From: Quillaja saponaria | Lineage: Eukaryota; Streptophyta; Magnoliopsida; Fabales; Quillajaceae | DNA length: 64,000 bases | Assembly (NCBI GenBank): GCA_029379385.1 | Contig: CM055608.1 | Coordinates: 32,781,048 to 32,845,047, forward strand | Direction of reading: 5' to 3' | Part shown: piece by piece, positions 25,950 to 37,929 of the stretch | Numbering within the stretch: position 1 is the stretch's first letter | Layout of the letters: every line of letters starts with the position of its first letter | Program-made: the position numbers and the translations under genes | The notes under the pieces: generated by a model | Told to the model about the DNA's origin: nothing | Database searches by the model: none | What the model saw: only the letters and a program-made list of their open reading frames with translations

Positions 25950-27256
25950 CAGCAAAAGAGTATCTTTGGTTGCAAATGCTTTGTAATGTTGTTAATTGAT
26001 TGCAAGCTTAATCCAGAACTGATTTCATTCCTCACCAGGGAATAACCATAGCTAGTGGTGCTGTCTGCCGTGTCATCATTTGTGGTCATGGGTGTGTTTT
26101 ATTGTGTTTGTTGCTAGTTGGGATTTGTTTACTGTTTACACCATCCTTGTCTGTTTGTGAGCTTGTAAGGTTCAGTTAATTATTTGTTAACATAATTTTG
26201 TAACCCATTTGGGCCAGGGTTTTGTGATTATAATGTCTGAAAAGTAAATGAGTTATACAAACTCCAAACAGCTTCTGTAAGACACTACCTACTGCTCTTT
26301 TTCTTTTTCATTCTTTCTGTACTTTTTTTTGGGTATGTTATGGCTAATTGGCTATGCTTCTATTCTTCTGGTTGATATCCTCTTTGCCTTGTATCATCTT
26401 TTCTACAAAGCTCAATCCTTATTGCTTGGAAGAAAACTCATCTCATTCAGATCTAGACTCGAGAGCTACCTACACTAAATGTTGACTTCATATTTTTTAA
26501 AGGATCGTCAGTGTCATTTCAGGATTAGGTGAAATCATTGACTCATATTGTGTTGTGTTCTGATTTCTAGCCATTTTAAGTCATTTGTTTTCCTTTTTTG
26601 CCATGTTTTCAGATTTCTTCCAACCACATACTGCAGCCTTTTCTTATTTTTCTATAAATAATGTCCATTATGTATTAACTTTTACAGAAAGCCTTTCACA
26701 TAATGTAAGCAAAACATGCTAGATATCTACACTTAACCCCAAAGACCTATTAATGCCTTTTGCAAACGAGTTCATGGAAATGTATTAAATGGCAGTTTTG
26801 TTTTCTTTAATCTGTTTATAAGCCAGCAAATCTTTTGACTATACTGTTGAATTTTATTTAGTCCTTCTAAAAAGAAATAAGAAAAAGAAAAATACTGGTC
26901 AAAATACACCTGCAATAAATTGCACCAATTTTTCCCTGCAATGAGAACCCACGAGAATGACAGAGTGGAAATCCATAGTAAGATTATTTTCCAGTTATAC
27001 ACAGCGTGACATACGCCACTCATTCTTCTCTGAACGACACGACATTCTCGACGACATTCATTTTCCTAGTTTAAACGAATTAAACGACATATTCCACTAA
27101 AATAAGAATTTTGCCTTCAATGAAACGGCGTCGTGAAACACCTAGACAGATCAGCGACAGGGAGAGAGTTCGATACAGTCCATCAATCATCATCGGCATC
27201 ATCGTCCCCATTGATTTTGGGTCTGTCTGCTCGACTCACACACTGAGAAGTCGCAG
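25950..27256. other. Kinesin 3' UTR and methyltransferase promoter region
   Basis: No coding exon seen. The left part is the probable kinesin 3' UTR. The right part from about 27000 (gacattctcgacgacattc and a G/C-richer leader) is the probable promoter and leader of the next plus-strand gene. The middle is T-rich and unclassified. Confidence 0.5.
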
Positions 27257-27651
27257 ATGGCACTTTCATCGTCGCCTAAGGGAGTAGTGATAACAGTGCC
27301 AGTACTGGTTCTCTCGGTCTCCGTGGCTGCCGTATTTTTGTTCTTCCTCTTGTCCTCTCTCTCCTCTTGCTCTTGCCCATCGTCTTCTTCTTCTTCTCCA
27401 AAAACCTCGGTACCCAGTGATGGCGGTGTCGGTGGCGCTGCATCTGGGGGTGGTGGCAGTATGCCCTTGTCGACGAAGAAGGAGGATATGGAGTGGGTGA
27501 AAGATCAGATCCGAGCTAATGGGCTTCATATGCGTGACAATGTGCTCCGCAAGGGTATTAACCCTCGCACTAGGGCTCAGCAACTCGAAGATCTTAGACA
27601 GTAAGCATTCCTTCTCTCTGAATACATCTAATTTTTTAAATATGTAGTGTA

Positions 27652-27682
<31 letters not shown>

Positions 27683-29559
27683 TATCTTTAATGAATTTAT
27701 GTACTTTTGGATAGTGAATGGTAAACTTATTGAGTATAGATGTTATATATGTATATACATTCTGCTTGTTACATGGTTCTGGATTTCAATTCCTGGTTGG
27801 GGTTTGAATTGTGGTTATGGAACATTTGAGTTTGGATGGGAAAAAGAAAAATCACGAAGGGCTACTAAACTATTAACAATCTGAGAAACCATTAGAATTA
27901 GAGCTAAACCTCATTGCAGTAGACAAACTAAAAACAGTACTGGTAACTTCAATTAGAAAAACATTCGTAGTTGGATTGATAGTGACAATTCTAGCTATAG
28001 TAATGTTGATCATTTAATCGGCGTCAGTATTAGTGGCTTTTGTCTTCAATCACTTTTAAAAGAAAACTTCCAAATGATAAGTTTAAAAAGCCTTGGGTAT
28101 AATATCTTTGCTGGAAGCTGCCTATGTTAATGCATCAAAGAAAATTGAGTTGCTCATGATAGAGGAAAGGGAATGGGAAAGATTTGGGAATTGGTTCAAA
28201 CAAATGGGAAGCCATACTGACCAATACCAGATAATGATTGACACAATGAGGTTGAAAATGATGAATATCATGATGGCATAAAGGATAGGTGAGGGAGACA
28301 GGAAAAAACCAAAAAAGTGAGAGGGATGCTAGAAACTGAAAATCATTTCTGGGACTATCATTCTGTGTGTTGCTCGTTTTTTATCATTTAATTTAATGTA
28401 ATCTTTTTTTGAGCATCTCTTGTGTTCTTAGGTGCTCTTAGAAGTTTGTATGCCTCAACGTGTTTCTATTCTTGGAAAAGGATTCAACAATTATTTGAGA
28501 TATTTCTTACTTTCTATTGTGGATTTTATTCTCATATAGGGTGCTCCCTCTCTCTCTATCTGTTTGGTGGCAGTGGTTGTTGTTTGGTTGGATGCTATTG
28601 TACTTTCTCTAGTTGCTGAGAAGTGCAGTACTTTTAAAACATTAAACACCATTCTGTTCGTATAGTTCAAATGCTTTATTTTCTTCTTATTTGTCTTGAT
28701 GATCAAATTGCTTGAACTTTTCTATGTTCTTGCATGATGATCTTTTTCACTTGGGCATTGGCCCCTCCCTTACCACTACAAGTTAAAGCCCATATTGTTT
28801 TCCTTTGAATTTCTATTTACTTCATACGTATGATTTTACAGCACTAATTGTATGAACCGAATGCCTAAAAAAAAATTCTTACTCTATTATTCTGATATAT
28901 CCAGATTCAAGGGCATATCGCACTATGAAGGACCTGAATCTGAGAACCACACAGCCCTTCCTTGCCCTGGGGAGCTCCTAGTTGAAGAGCACCACAGTAA
29001 CTATGGTGAGCCTTGGGCTGGTGGGCGAGATGTGTTTGAGTTTCTTGCTGAATCCACTCAACTCAAACCGGACTCAAATGTGCTAGAGATTGGGTGTGGC
29101 ACCCTCCGAGTTGGCATGCATTTCATCCGGTATTTAAATCCTGAACACTTTAATTGCCTTGAAAGAGATGAGCTCTCCCTTATGGCTGTGTTCAGATATG
29201 AGCTTCCTTCTCAAGGCCTCTTACATAAACGCCCATTGATTGTGAAAGGGGAAGACATGGATTTTACTAAGTTTGGTTCAGGAACTCAGTACGACTTGAT
29301 TTATGCTAGTGCTGTATTTCTTCATATGCCTGATAAGCTTGTGTGGTCCGGATTAGAGAGGTTAGCCAATAGATTGAAACCTTATGATGGGCGAATCTTT
29401 GTGTCACATAATATAAAGTTCTGTTCACGTTTGGGAGGGGATGAATGCACGAAGAGACTTATGAATTTGGGGCTCGAGTATCTTGGGAAGCACACACATG
29501 ATAGTTTGTTATTTAATCACTATGAGATATGGTTTGAATTTAGGCGATCAAAAGCTTAA
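27257..29559 (+). CDS. Membrane-anchored SAM-dependent methyltransferase-like protein
   Basis: Two exons, 27257-27600 and 28905-29559, join in frame (CA + A gives Gln115) into 332 residues. Residues 10-32 are a strongly hydrophobic helix (VVITVPVLVLSVSVAAVFLF), followed by a Ser-rich and Gly-rich linker, which suggests an N-terminal signal anchor. The conserved body begins at FKGISHYEGPE. The SAM-binding motif I is VLEIGCGTLRVG (about 174-185), with the acidic post-I residue at LERDE. The fold fits the class I Rossmann methyltransferases; the substrate is unknown. An ATG at 28852 opens the second exon frame, but it lies upstream of a good acceptor (atatccag) and would replace the whole N-terminus, so the two-exon model is preferred. 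Both exons and the junction are read from sequence; the function is by family. Confidence 0.88.
27652..27679. repeat. (TA)n microsatellite
   Basis: About 14 ta repeats just inside the single intron of the methyltransferase-like gene, 50 bases after its donor site. Confidence 0.95.
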
Positions 29560-31099
29560 GGCTTAGGTTGCTCTTAAACAGAAGCATGTAAAGGAGCGGT
29601 GGTGGCCCAGAGCACAGATTGTTTTTGCTCAGAACGTTTACTCTTCAACATCTATACAACATATGTACATGGAAGCCAAGGAGGTGAAAATTTTTGGTTC
29701 ATCAGTTTGTGACAGAGAGTAGAACCAGCTTTGAACCTTCGGATAGAAAAAGTTCATCTCTGGATTTAATTGATGACTCAACGAAGTCAAGAAAAATGGC
29801 TGGCTATCACACGGTATAATGGTTGGTTTGAAATTTTCTTCTCTATTGTATTTTGGTGGCCACTAGTTTAATATTGATGTAACAGTTGAACTTAGGAGAC
29901 ACTTGATTTTGCAAGTGATAATTCTTTTGTCAATTCTTAGTCTTACATGGAATACGATAACATATTGTGTAACATGCTTACTGCTTGATGTTGTTGTTGT
30001 ATTGAAAGCATTTTGTTGTATCCTTACTGCATTTCTTTGTAAGGGGAGAAGTGTGGCAGGGGGTTATGTTTTTGTGCAACATTTGAGGAATTCTAGTACT
30101 GCTAAAGCATGCAAGTGGTTATTGCAGTGCTTCTTAACCTGGTGACTACGCATATCATATGATGAAGGTTTGTCCAAATCTGGAGCTTAGATTGAAATGA
30201 TATTAGCCCAAATGAGTTGCGTTAAGGAGGAAATCAGGAACTGGCACTCAGTTATAAAGTTGATATTCATAGCCCCATGTTTTTCCTGAAATTCATAGAA
30301 ATTAGAAAAAAAATGTTGTGTTCATTGATTTCTTGATGGAGTTAAACAAATTGTACTCAGCGTTTCTGATAGGTGAACGTCAACATATATGTCCGTTTTC
30401 TTCTTCGGGATTTCATCTAGTATATATCCAGAAAAGAAACGGAAAATGGTTTCCTTCAGTTGATCAGCCTAGTGATCGAGTAACCTTCTGACTTGGAGGA
30501 ATCCATGTGTGGCCGAATCGTTGCTTTTGTTTTACTTCGTGAATAAGTTTCATCCGGGGAACACACATGGACTCAATATTATATCAATTCATTTAAATTA
30601 ATAAAAAAATATATAATTTAATTTTTTTTCTTGATATTTATTCATTATTCTATTCATTTACCTAAATTAAATATTTTTTTATTAATTTAGAAAATAAAAA
30701 ATATTTTTTTAATTACTATCCATTTCACTCTCACTTACATACTAATTTTTATTTTTATTTTTCAAATAAACTCAAAATTTTAAAATAACCACTCTGTAGT
30801 TTGACATCTTGGGTATGTGGACGGCTCTAGTGGCTTTGTTTGCTCAAGTTGTAAAATCCTATCCGTTGAATTATTTCCCACCCTTCAAAACTAAATGGCT
30901 TTCTCTGGAGTACACACACCTAGACCTCGTCATTAGCGGCCTTCGTGTTTTTCAGTATGGTTCAATTAACCCGACGTCGTTTCATATGAGGAAAATCGAT
31001 GGGCAAGGCGGCTCAGCATTTGAACACTGCCCAGCTCGACTCTCACATAAACCCGACCGACGGTAACAGCTTCTGCCTGCATTCCGAGCTCAATCAACG
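29560..31099. other. Spacer between methyltransferase and SEC-C genes
   Basis: No supported gene. The first ~500 bases are the probable 3' UTR of the methyltransferase-like gene. From 30590 to 30790 the sequence is almost all A/T. From 30800 to 31099 composition is balanced and probably holds the promoter and leader of the SEC-C gene. Confidence 0.5.
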
Positions 31100-33541
31100 A
31101 TGTCTGCTATTCGAATCTTAAGCAAAACTTATCAGAGAAATCAAAAGAACTTCTTTTTCTCTTCGTCTCTCTCTGAAAATTGTCGCCACCACCCAACTTC
31201 GGCGCAGTACCGGTCGATATTCTCTACGACACAGCTGCAAGCCTCATGGATGGACAAGGTCAAGGGGATCTTCACCGGGAAAAAGACTACTATAGATGAA
31301 ACCCTGATCAGCTCCGATTCATTCACGCTCCTCCGTGAGTCCCATTTCCCATTACAACGTACTTCTGTATTAGCTCTTTGCCCATATGATCTATTTCTTT
31401 GTTGCTTGCTTTTACGATTGTGCTTTACAATTTTCAAATATTGACCAAAATACCCATTTTTTAATCTTAATTTTCATTTTTTTTTTTTGGTTGTCTTAAG
31501 TGATTGTCTATATTGTGTGCAGGATTTGCTGATGAACTGAAAAATGCAAGGAGGTTGGGAGCGTTCAAGCAGTATATTGTTGGTAGAAGCAGTGAAGCTA
31601 CATTTGCTGATGCTTTCGAGAAACAAGAAGCAATAATTCGATATCTCGGAGGTTTTGATCCCACTGGAGAGGTTGATTTTTTCTTCTTCTCCATTCATAA
31701 TATGAATTCTATTTATTATGTTTGGATTGAGGAACATAGAAATCTTGCTTACTAGGATTGAATTAAGTTCTTTGCTATGTTCAAAATTCATACGTTAAAA
31801 GAGAAGATATTAAGTTCATTTTGTCTTCAAATTTCTTTTGATTTCAGTCATTTTTTAAATGATTCTTTGGACATCAATTTCTTCTGAATCGAGAGGTTGC
31901 TTTTCACTCTAAGATATTCAGGATATTGCTATTGCTAACAATTGAAGTACCAATTTCAATTAGTTTACTGCTACATAAAAAGTTATACACTCCTTATTTA
32001 TTTCAAAATTTTCACACTGTTGGACTAAATACGTCTGGTATGGACTATGGAGTTCGTGAGTCTTTTATGGAGTGCGAGTATCATTTTCCAACAGTGTTAA
32101 GACTAAGAGAATATATGTTTTCTTCTCTTCCATATGATTTTACCTTTTCTTATTTTAGTTATTGAATCATTCCCAACCATCACTATGTAACAATTTTTGA
32201 CGTGCTCCATTTACATATACTATTTATGTTGTTGAATTAAATCATTATCTGAATAATGTGGTTTAAAAATGTTTGATCTTTCAATCTCCTATATTAGTGG
32301 TTTCGTGGATCTCCTGATTTGATTTTAGGTTTCTTGGTCTTTAGAATCTCCAAACCATTCAAAAGCAAGAAGCTGCAAAGCATTGTAATTGCACTATTGC
32401 TGATGTTGAGAATGCACTTGCAAAGTTTACTTGGGCCAGAGAAGCACAAAAGAAGCTACAGAAGTTGAAGGAAGAAGGGAAACCTCTGCCAAAAAACATG
32501 AATGAGGTTGTATTTCTTTTAAATTTTAGATAACCTTTATACATATCTAAAGGCATTATTCTTAAGTATTCTTCAGTTGTCAAATCAGTTTGTCTTGGGA
32601 CTATATCTTCAGCATGCTTATCTATGTATTTGCATCTTGGAGTGAGGATTCATGTAGCTTACAACCTTACATATTTTGGGTTCTGTATGGCTGGCTGAGT
32701 GCTACGTATTCTGATTTGAGGTCTATGAGTTCCGTGCAGTAATAAAGGATTTAGTTGCTCTCTTCCGTAGGGTAGCCTTAGTTCAATTTTATAGAAGTTT
32801 GAATCTTTGATATATTCGATTTAGTTGTACTTGACAGTGAGTTACAAAAATACACAGGTGGTGGAAGATGTATCCCATCCTGGATGAAGGAGCCTGCTTT
32901 ACTTTATATTACTTGTAACCTTTAATAATCTACTACATTGACATGCTGAAATCCAGGCAGAACAGTTCCTAATGTTGCTTCTTTTTCCTAGCAAACTTTT
33001 TTTTATCATCCCTCTTCCCTAGCCCCAAAGAAACAAATAATAAAAGATTTCAGCTTTCCTTCATACAGAATTGTTCTTATACATGCATTGATGTCTGGGT
33101 ATGGATATGTTCATTGATTTGGTTCTATTTCACTGCTTTCTTTATTTTTCTGGTGTAGGTACTGGTTTGATTTTCTGAATCTTTCACCATAAATTAAGCT
33201 ATAAACATTTCTGTGGGTTATATTTCGTAGGTGCAAAAACTGGTCGGTTCAACACCTTTGGATATTGCTAGGTCTAATTTGGCCAACAGTGGTCAAATTA
33301 GTAGGAATGCGCTCTGCCCGTGTGGTTCCAAGAAAAGATACAAACGGTATAGACTCTCTCGAATCTTTTTGATTCAGATATATGTATTTTAATTATCAAT
33401 CTCTCTCTTAGTAAAAATCTTTTTGTTCTGTCAGACATAGTTTGACCTTTGTCATGCTTGATGTATGCACTTTCATGTGAAAATTTATCAGCTTATACTT
33501 CTTTTATATTTTTGCGATGAAGTTGCTGTGGGAAGGATTGA
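31100..33541 (+). CDS. SEC-C zinc motif protein with organelle presequence
   Basis: Five exons join to 226 residues: 31100-31334, 31523-31671, 32345-32506, 33231-33346 and a 19 bp last exon at 33523-33541. The N-terminus (MSAIRILSKTYQRNQKNFF) is basic, Ser/Arg-rich and free of acidic residues up to about residue 24, as in mitochondrial presequences. The middle is predicted helical, with LKNARRLGAFKQYIVG and a charged helix around AREAQKKLQKLKEEGK. The C-terminus is a complete SEC-C motif, CPCGSKKRYKRCCG (211-224), matching C-x-C-x8-C-C, which binds zinc in bacterial SecA and many small proteins. The last two cysteines come only from the 19 bp exon, whose reading CGT TGC TGT GGG AAG GAT TGA confirms the splice. 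I do not know a characterised function for this plant family. Confidence 0.87.
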
Positions 33542-34210
33542 AGTGACAATAAAGAAGAGATAGTTAAGAAGAGGAGGAACCTAGAAGTCCAAGTTTTGAT
33601 ACAACCGAGATGCCCAAAGTAGAATCAATTTGTAGTTGCACTTTGGTTTTATTCAGTCTAGCCTGACAAGTCGGTTTATTTTGGAACCCTCTTTGCAGGG
33701 AGGGAACAGTTGAGGTGATGCAGTGTTCTCCCTTTTCAGTTGCTTGGTTAAATTCATTTTTATATTGCAATTGAACTGCGCTAAATGGTTAATGATAATG
33801 GATTGCATTTGTAATTTATTTTCTTTTTCACTTCATTGCATCCTTGATTGACTGACATCTTCCCCCTTGTAGGAAGCATTTCTAGTCAACTTGTTCGTTT
33901 ACTCGATCAGTAATGCAAATGTTTTTAAGAACTTAATTGTAACATGGTAATATTATTTATTTGCAGCATTCAGGAACATTTTTGATTTTGCATCCATTGC
34001 TAGTCAAGTTGATAGTTCATAAATCAACTCAACAAAATCTTAATCTCAATCTTAATGAGATTAATCACATAACTTACTTATTCATATCATTGATTTATCA
34101 AAATTTTAATTAATATTAGCTGTCGATTTATCGCAAAAAGAAGAATTAAAGATGCTCAAAGAATCAATCTCATAGATTTTGATACATAAATTCATACTTT
34201 ATCGAGTAAC
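33542..34210. other. 3' UTR of SEC-C gene and spacer
   Basis: No coding exon seen. The first part is the likely 3' UTR of the SEC-C gene; the rest is spacer up to the convergent cysteine-rich peptide gene. Confidence 0.5.
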
Positions 34211-34710
34211 CTAGTTTCTTGATAGTTCATACTTTCGACCACAGGTTGCCGGAGTTTGGGTGCATATTCCATACCCGTTTTTATGTTGTCTTTTACAATC
34301 TTTCATACAGCGCTCAGGACCATCACTGCAAGGCCAAACTTGAGTGCAAGTTTCTTGTCCTTTTGCCACTTGGATAATTTCAGCTGCAAATCAATTTCAA
34401 TTATTTATTTATTTTTAAAAAAACTTTATAATTAGTCTTTTTTATATTGTAAGAAATCCAATAAGTTACTTACAATATAATAAAAGATAATACAATTATT
34501 TATTTATTTATTTATCAATCTTTCATTTCATATTTTTAAAATTGCTAATAAATTTTATCAATTGAACAAACTTGACATATTCAATATGTACTATTATTGT
34601 GTAAGAGGATGACAAAAATAATAAAATGAAAAATAATGTAGGAGTTGAAAAGAATGTTTACCAGAGAATAAGAGGATGACCATGAAGAATAATATTTCGA
34701 GTTTAGCCAT
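34211..34710 (-). CDS. Defensin-like cysteine-rich secreted peptide, C-terminally shortened
   Basis: Member A of the cluster. Two exons, 34662-34710 and 34211-34383, encode 73 residues. Exon 1 is 49 bases and ends one base into codon 17, exactly as in the two plus-strand members. Residues 1-17 (MAKLEILFFMVILLFS) form a signal peptide core. The mature part starts near AKGQETC and carries Cys at 29, 35, 42, 46, 57 and 64. Up to Cys57 the spacing C-x5-C-x6-C-x3-C-x10-C is identical to the intact member at 37480. The final CxC-x3-C is missing: after CGRK the frame runs into unrelated sequence and stops. It may be a decaying gene or a six-cysteine variant. Expected to be secreted; target unknown. 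Confidence 0.7.
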
Positions 34711-35339
34711 CTATTCCAATGATAATCAATATGGTGCTCTGTGCTTTGTTGCCCTATACTCTTTATTCAGTTATTGGACCTTCAAAAACTTCACTTATAT
34801 ACTAGTAGATGATATGAGAAATGATATTTTTATACTGTCAATTATGTGTAATTTCCCAAGTTTGTGTATATTTTTTTCTCTGTGTTGTAATTGAAAATTT
34901 AAAGAAAGAGAATACATTAAATCTATTTTCAACTTTCTAATTAATATTTGACGAATTTTTTTTTTCCTTTTGTTTCTTTCTATCATTAATACACCTAAAT
35001 ATGCTATAAATTTTCTTTTCAATGCGATTGTATTTTGCTTAGCACTATAACTAACCTTTCTTACTATATTTATCATTAAATCATGACCAACTTGTACATT
35101 AGCGTATATTTTTTTTAAATGTTAACAAATGTTTAAAATGATATTTGTATTTAATTAGAATCTAGTTAAATCTAATTTGAATTAAATTATTTAAAGTGTT
35201 TGGTCCTTTGGATACTCACATTGATCTAATAGTCCAAATGTACTTTTGATAAGGTTGCATTTGGATGCATGAAGAATTGAAATAATTATAATTTATGAAT
35301 TTGGATCTCACAAAAAATTATAATTAAGGGTTGTTCTTC
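34711..35339. other. Spacer upstream of peptide gene A
   Basis: Holds the presumed promoter of the minus-strand peptide gene. AT-rich; no coding exon recognised. Confidence 0.5.
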
Positions 35340-35605
35340 AACTACTAGGTTGTCGTCTCGGCGAGTTTTGACAGTAGTTGTCGTTGTCTCTAACGGATCC
35401 CGATGGTGATTATTGTCTTTGATAAATCCCGACGGTTATTGTCGTCATCTCTGACAGGTTTCAATGATAGTTGTCCTTGTCTTCCTGACGATGGTTGTTG
35501 TGTTCTCTGGTGAATCTCGACGATGGTTCTCCTCATCAGTCTTGGTCATGATGGTGGTTGTTCTCGTCTATGACAAGTTTCGATAGTGGCTATCCAATAG
35601 GTTGC
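35340..35605. repeat. Degenerate G/T-rich minisatellite
   Basis: Roughly six diverged units of about 40-50 bp built on the theme (gacgatggttgttgtcgtc)(tctgacaggtttc). Examples: atcccgatggtgattattg, aatcccgacggttattgtc and aatctcgacgatggttctc. It stands out from the A/T-rich surroundings by its C/G and T content. Frames are broken, so it does not look like a coding repeat. A related fragment lies at about 19730-19800. Confidence 0.65.
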
Positions 35606-35802
35606 AATGGTATTATATATTAGAATATGATAAATTTTATATGTATATTTGTCTAAATTAAAATAATCAATAAAATTTATAAAAAACTTCATTGTTTCTT
35701 ATTTGAAAAAGACTTATATTTCTAGTTTCGTATTTTAAAACTCGAAAACTCAAAAATACTTAGATAAAAATTAAAAATTAAAATATCTATTAGCAAACAA
35801 AT

Positions 35803-36298
35803 TTAAATAAAATCTTGAGTCCAAAAACTGCTTAGAAACACTTGGTGCTCGAAAACAGTTTTCTGTATAGAACAAGTTTTTAGCATCGATGAACAGTCAT
35901 ATGTACAAACACATTGCTTAGGAACACATACTGTTGTGACTGCATCACAAATTCCAACTTCATTTTCATATTGTTTTTCACAACCTTGCGTGCACCGCTT
36001 CTCACCATTTTTACAATCCGTCTTCTTTTCTCATGGAACAATTTCATCTGTAAAATTTAAGTACGAATTAAGGTAAATTAAATATTATTAATTATTGATA
36101 ATAAATTAAATAAGCTTTTTTAATATGAACATGACACTGACACAACTATATATTTAATTAATATATCATATGTTTTGTAAATAGTAAGACTTATTAGAAA
36201 GCAAATAAATCATTAAACCTTCAAAAGCTGCAAAGAATTAATGATGATTACCAATGCAGAAGAGGACAATTAAGAAGTAAATATGATGCTTAATTTAT
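35803..36298 (-). pseudogene. Defensin-like peptide pseudogene
   Basis: Member B of the cluster. The exon-2 homologue is 35803-36047, preceded by a tttacag acceptor. The exon-1 remnant is about 36252-36298, ending at a GT donor. Exon 1 has lost its start codon (ATA in place of ATG), is about two bases short and contains TAA. Exon 2 has an in-frame TGA where the GQETC region begins in the relatives. After that the cysteine frame survives: C-x6-C-x3-C-x10-C, then VCVPKQCVCTYDC with the terminal CxC-x3-C. The frame then runs some 28 codons past the usual end. The family assignment rests on the cysteine spacing and on the matching gene structure. Confidence 0.8.
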
Positions 36299-36848
36299 GC
36301 ACATTTGTACCAACTGAAATTTAGTGTGGCAGAAGACAATGAATCTGGGAATTGCAAGCATATATAAGAAGAAATGTATTTGATGAATATGATGTTGTTG
36401 GGGACAAAACCCAACCTCATTCATAACTATAGCAAGGAAATTCTCTAATTCATAATTTGAATCCAATATGTGTGTAAAATGAATAAATATTGGGCCATTG
36501 TCTTAAACAAAAGTAATGATACACAAACATCTTGGGCCATCTCAATTTCAGGCACAAAATGTGGCTCATATGTAGCATATATTTTTCATTTATTGTATCA
36601 TTAAACATCTAAAATCTATACAAACTTTTCTAGAAATTTAATCATACTTTTTTCATTTTCAAATCAAATGGACACATAATGGGCTACTTTTTACACAAGT
36701 AACTGGGCCCATCTCAATTTGAGGCCCATGACCAAGAGGTGCCTCCATATTATCTATTTCTAATTCTTGTATTTTCATCCTTATTAATTATTACAATCCC
36801 TCATAATTGATACTTGTAATTTGAAGATGAGTTTTTTTTTTCTTTCCC
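36299..36848. other. Spacer in the peptide cluster
   Basis: AT-rich spacer between pseudogene B and the foldback element. The motif gggccat recurs within this stretch (for example around 36492 and 36533). No coding exon recognised. Confidence 0.45.
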
Positions 36849-37223
36849 CCTAATGACACTTGTTAAGTTTCTCTATAATGAAAATTTATAGAATTTATTA
36901 CAATAGTTGATTATAATTTAAGTGTTATTTAATACATAAATTAATATTTTTAAAATTTTTAATTTCTAAACTATATTTATTATAGCTTAACAAATACCTT
37001 TAAGGCACTCGTTAGAATAATTTCTTAAATAATGATTTTATAATTATATTTTCTAATGAGTATCCTAAGGGCACTTGCTAAATTATAATAAATATAACTT
37101 TTGAAAATTGAAGCTTTCTAAAATTAGAAATTTATACATTAAATAATACTGAAATCATGATCAACTATACTAATAAATGCTACAAATTTTCTAGTTATAG
37201 AATTTTAACAAGTGTCCTTAGGA
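36849..37223. mobile_element. Foldback/MITE-like element with ~170 bp inverted arms
   Basis: The left arm, 36849-37016, is largely the reverse complement of the right arm, 37052-37223, around a short A/T-rich loop. The outer ends read cctaatgacacttgttaa and, on the other strand, cctaaggacacttgttaa. The inner arm ends repeat a similar motif (ccttaagg..actcgttag). Arm identity looks like roughly 70-80% by eye with small indels. There is no coding capacity. It lies between the minus-strand pseudogene B and plus-strand peptide gene C. I did not find a certain target-site duplication. Confidence 0.8.
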
Positions 37224-37479
37224 CAGTAGTTAGAAAAACTATTTATAATTTACTAAAGAAAAAGAATGTGAATATCCCAAATTATTAATTACCATATTGT
37301 GACAGGAAATTATAGCTGTATTAATTATGGAAAGAAAGAAAAGGAAAAAAATCTCAAATTTTAATTAGAAAATTGAAAATAGATTGCAATTGATTCTCTA
37401 TTTAAATGTTGAGCTATTCCCAATCTTAGAAAATTGCACAGGTAAAACAATACATTTTTCTTGTTAGAAAAGCATAGAG

Positions 37480-37849
37480 ATGACAAAATTCGCAATAATC
37501 GGATGTATGCTCGTTCTCTTATTCTCTGGTAAACATGTTTTTAATTCTGTATTATACATGTCATGTTTATATTTTTGTTGACATATGTTATTCTTAAATA
37601 ATAAATATATTTTTTTTTTAAAATTCGGTTGCTACTAATTAACTTAAATATTTTCAACTATATGTAGTTGTCCCTATGACAGAAGGACAAGAAATGTGCA
37701 TTCAAATTTTGCCTTGCAATTATGGTCCAGGTGCTTGCATGGAAGGTTGTAAAATATTACATAGAAAAGGGTATGGAATATGCACTCCAGTTTCAGCACC
37801 AGGTGGTCGTAGGACTTGTACTTGCACTTATCCGTGCGGATCCGAGTAG
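37480..37849 (+). CDS. Defensin-like cysteine-rich secreted peptide, eight cysteines
   Basis: Member C, the intact reference of the cluster. Exons 37480-37528 and 37668-37849 encode 76 residues, with a 139 bp phase-1 intron directly after the signal-peptide core. Residues 1-17 (MTKFAIIGCMLVLLFSV) are a typical secretion signal. The mature peptide carries eight Cys at 27, 33, 40, 44, 55, 67, 69 and 73: C-x5-C-x6-C-x3-C-x10-C-x11-C-x-C-x3-C. The C-x3-C and CxC pairs, small size, intron position and signal peptide fit the plant defensin-like (DEFL/LCR-type) superfamily, whose members act in defence, pollen-pistil signalling or embryo development. Which role applies cannot be told from sequence. 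There is an AATAAA-like signal (caataaaag) about 85 bases after the stop. Confidence 0.85.
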
Positions 37850-37929
37850 ACTAAATGATAATATACTTCTGCTCACTTGCCAACCATGCTATATCTATTG
37901 ATATATATGTAACTTAATTGGTTGATTGT

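Noticed and set aside
28852..28904. Alternative methyltransferase start at 28852
   Set aside because: The bases up to 28904 are intron-like and end in a good acceptor; the two-exon model joins in frame to a conserved residue run, so this ATG is probably not used.
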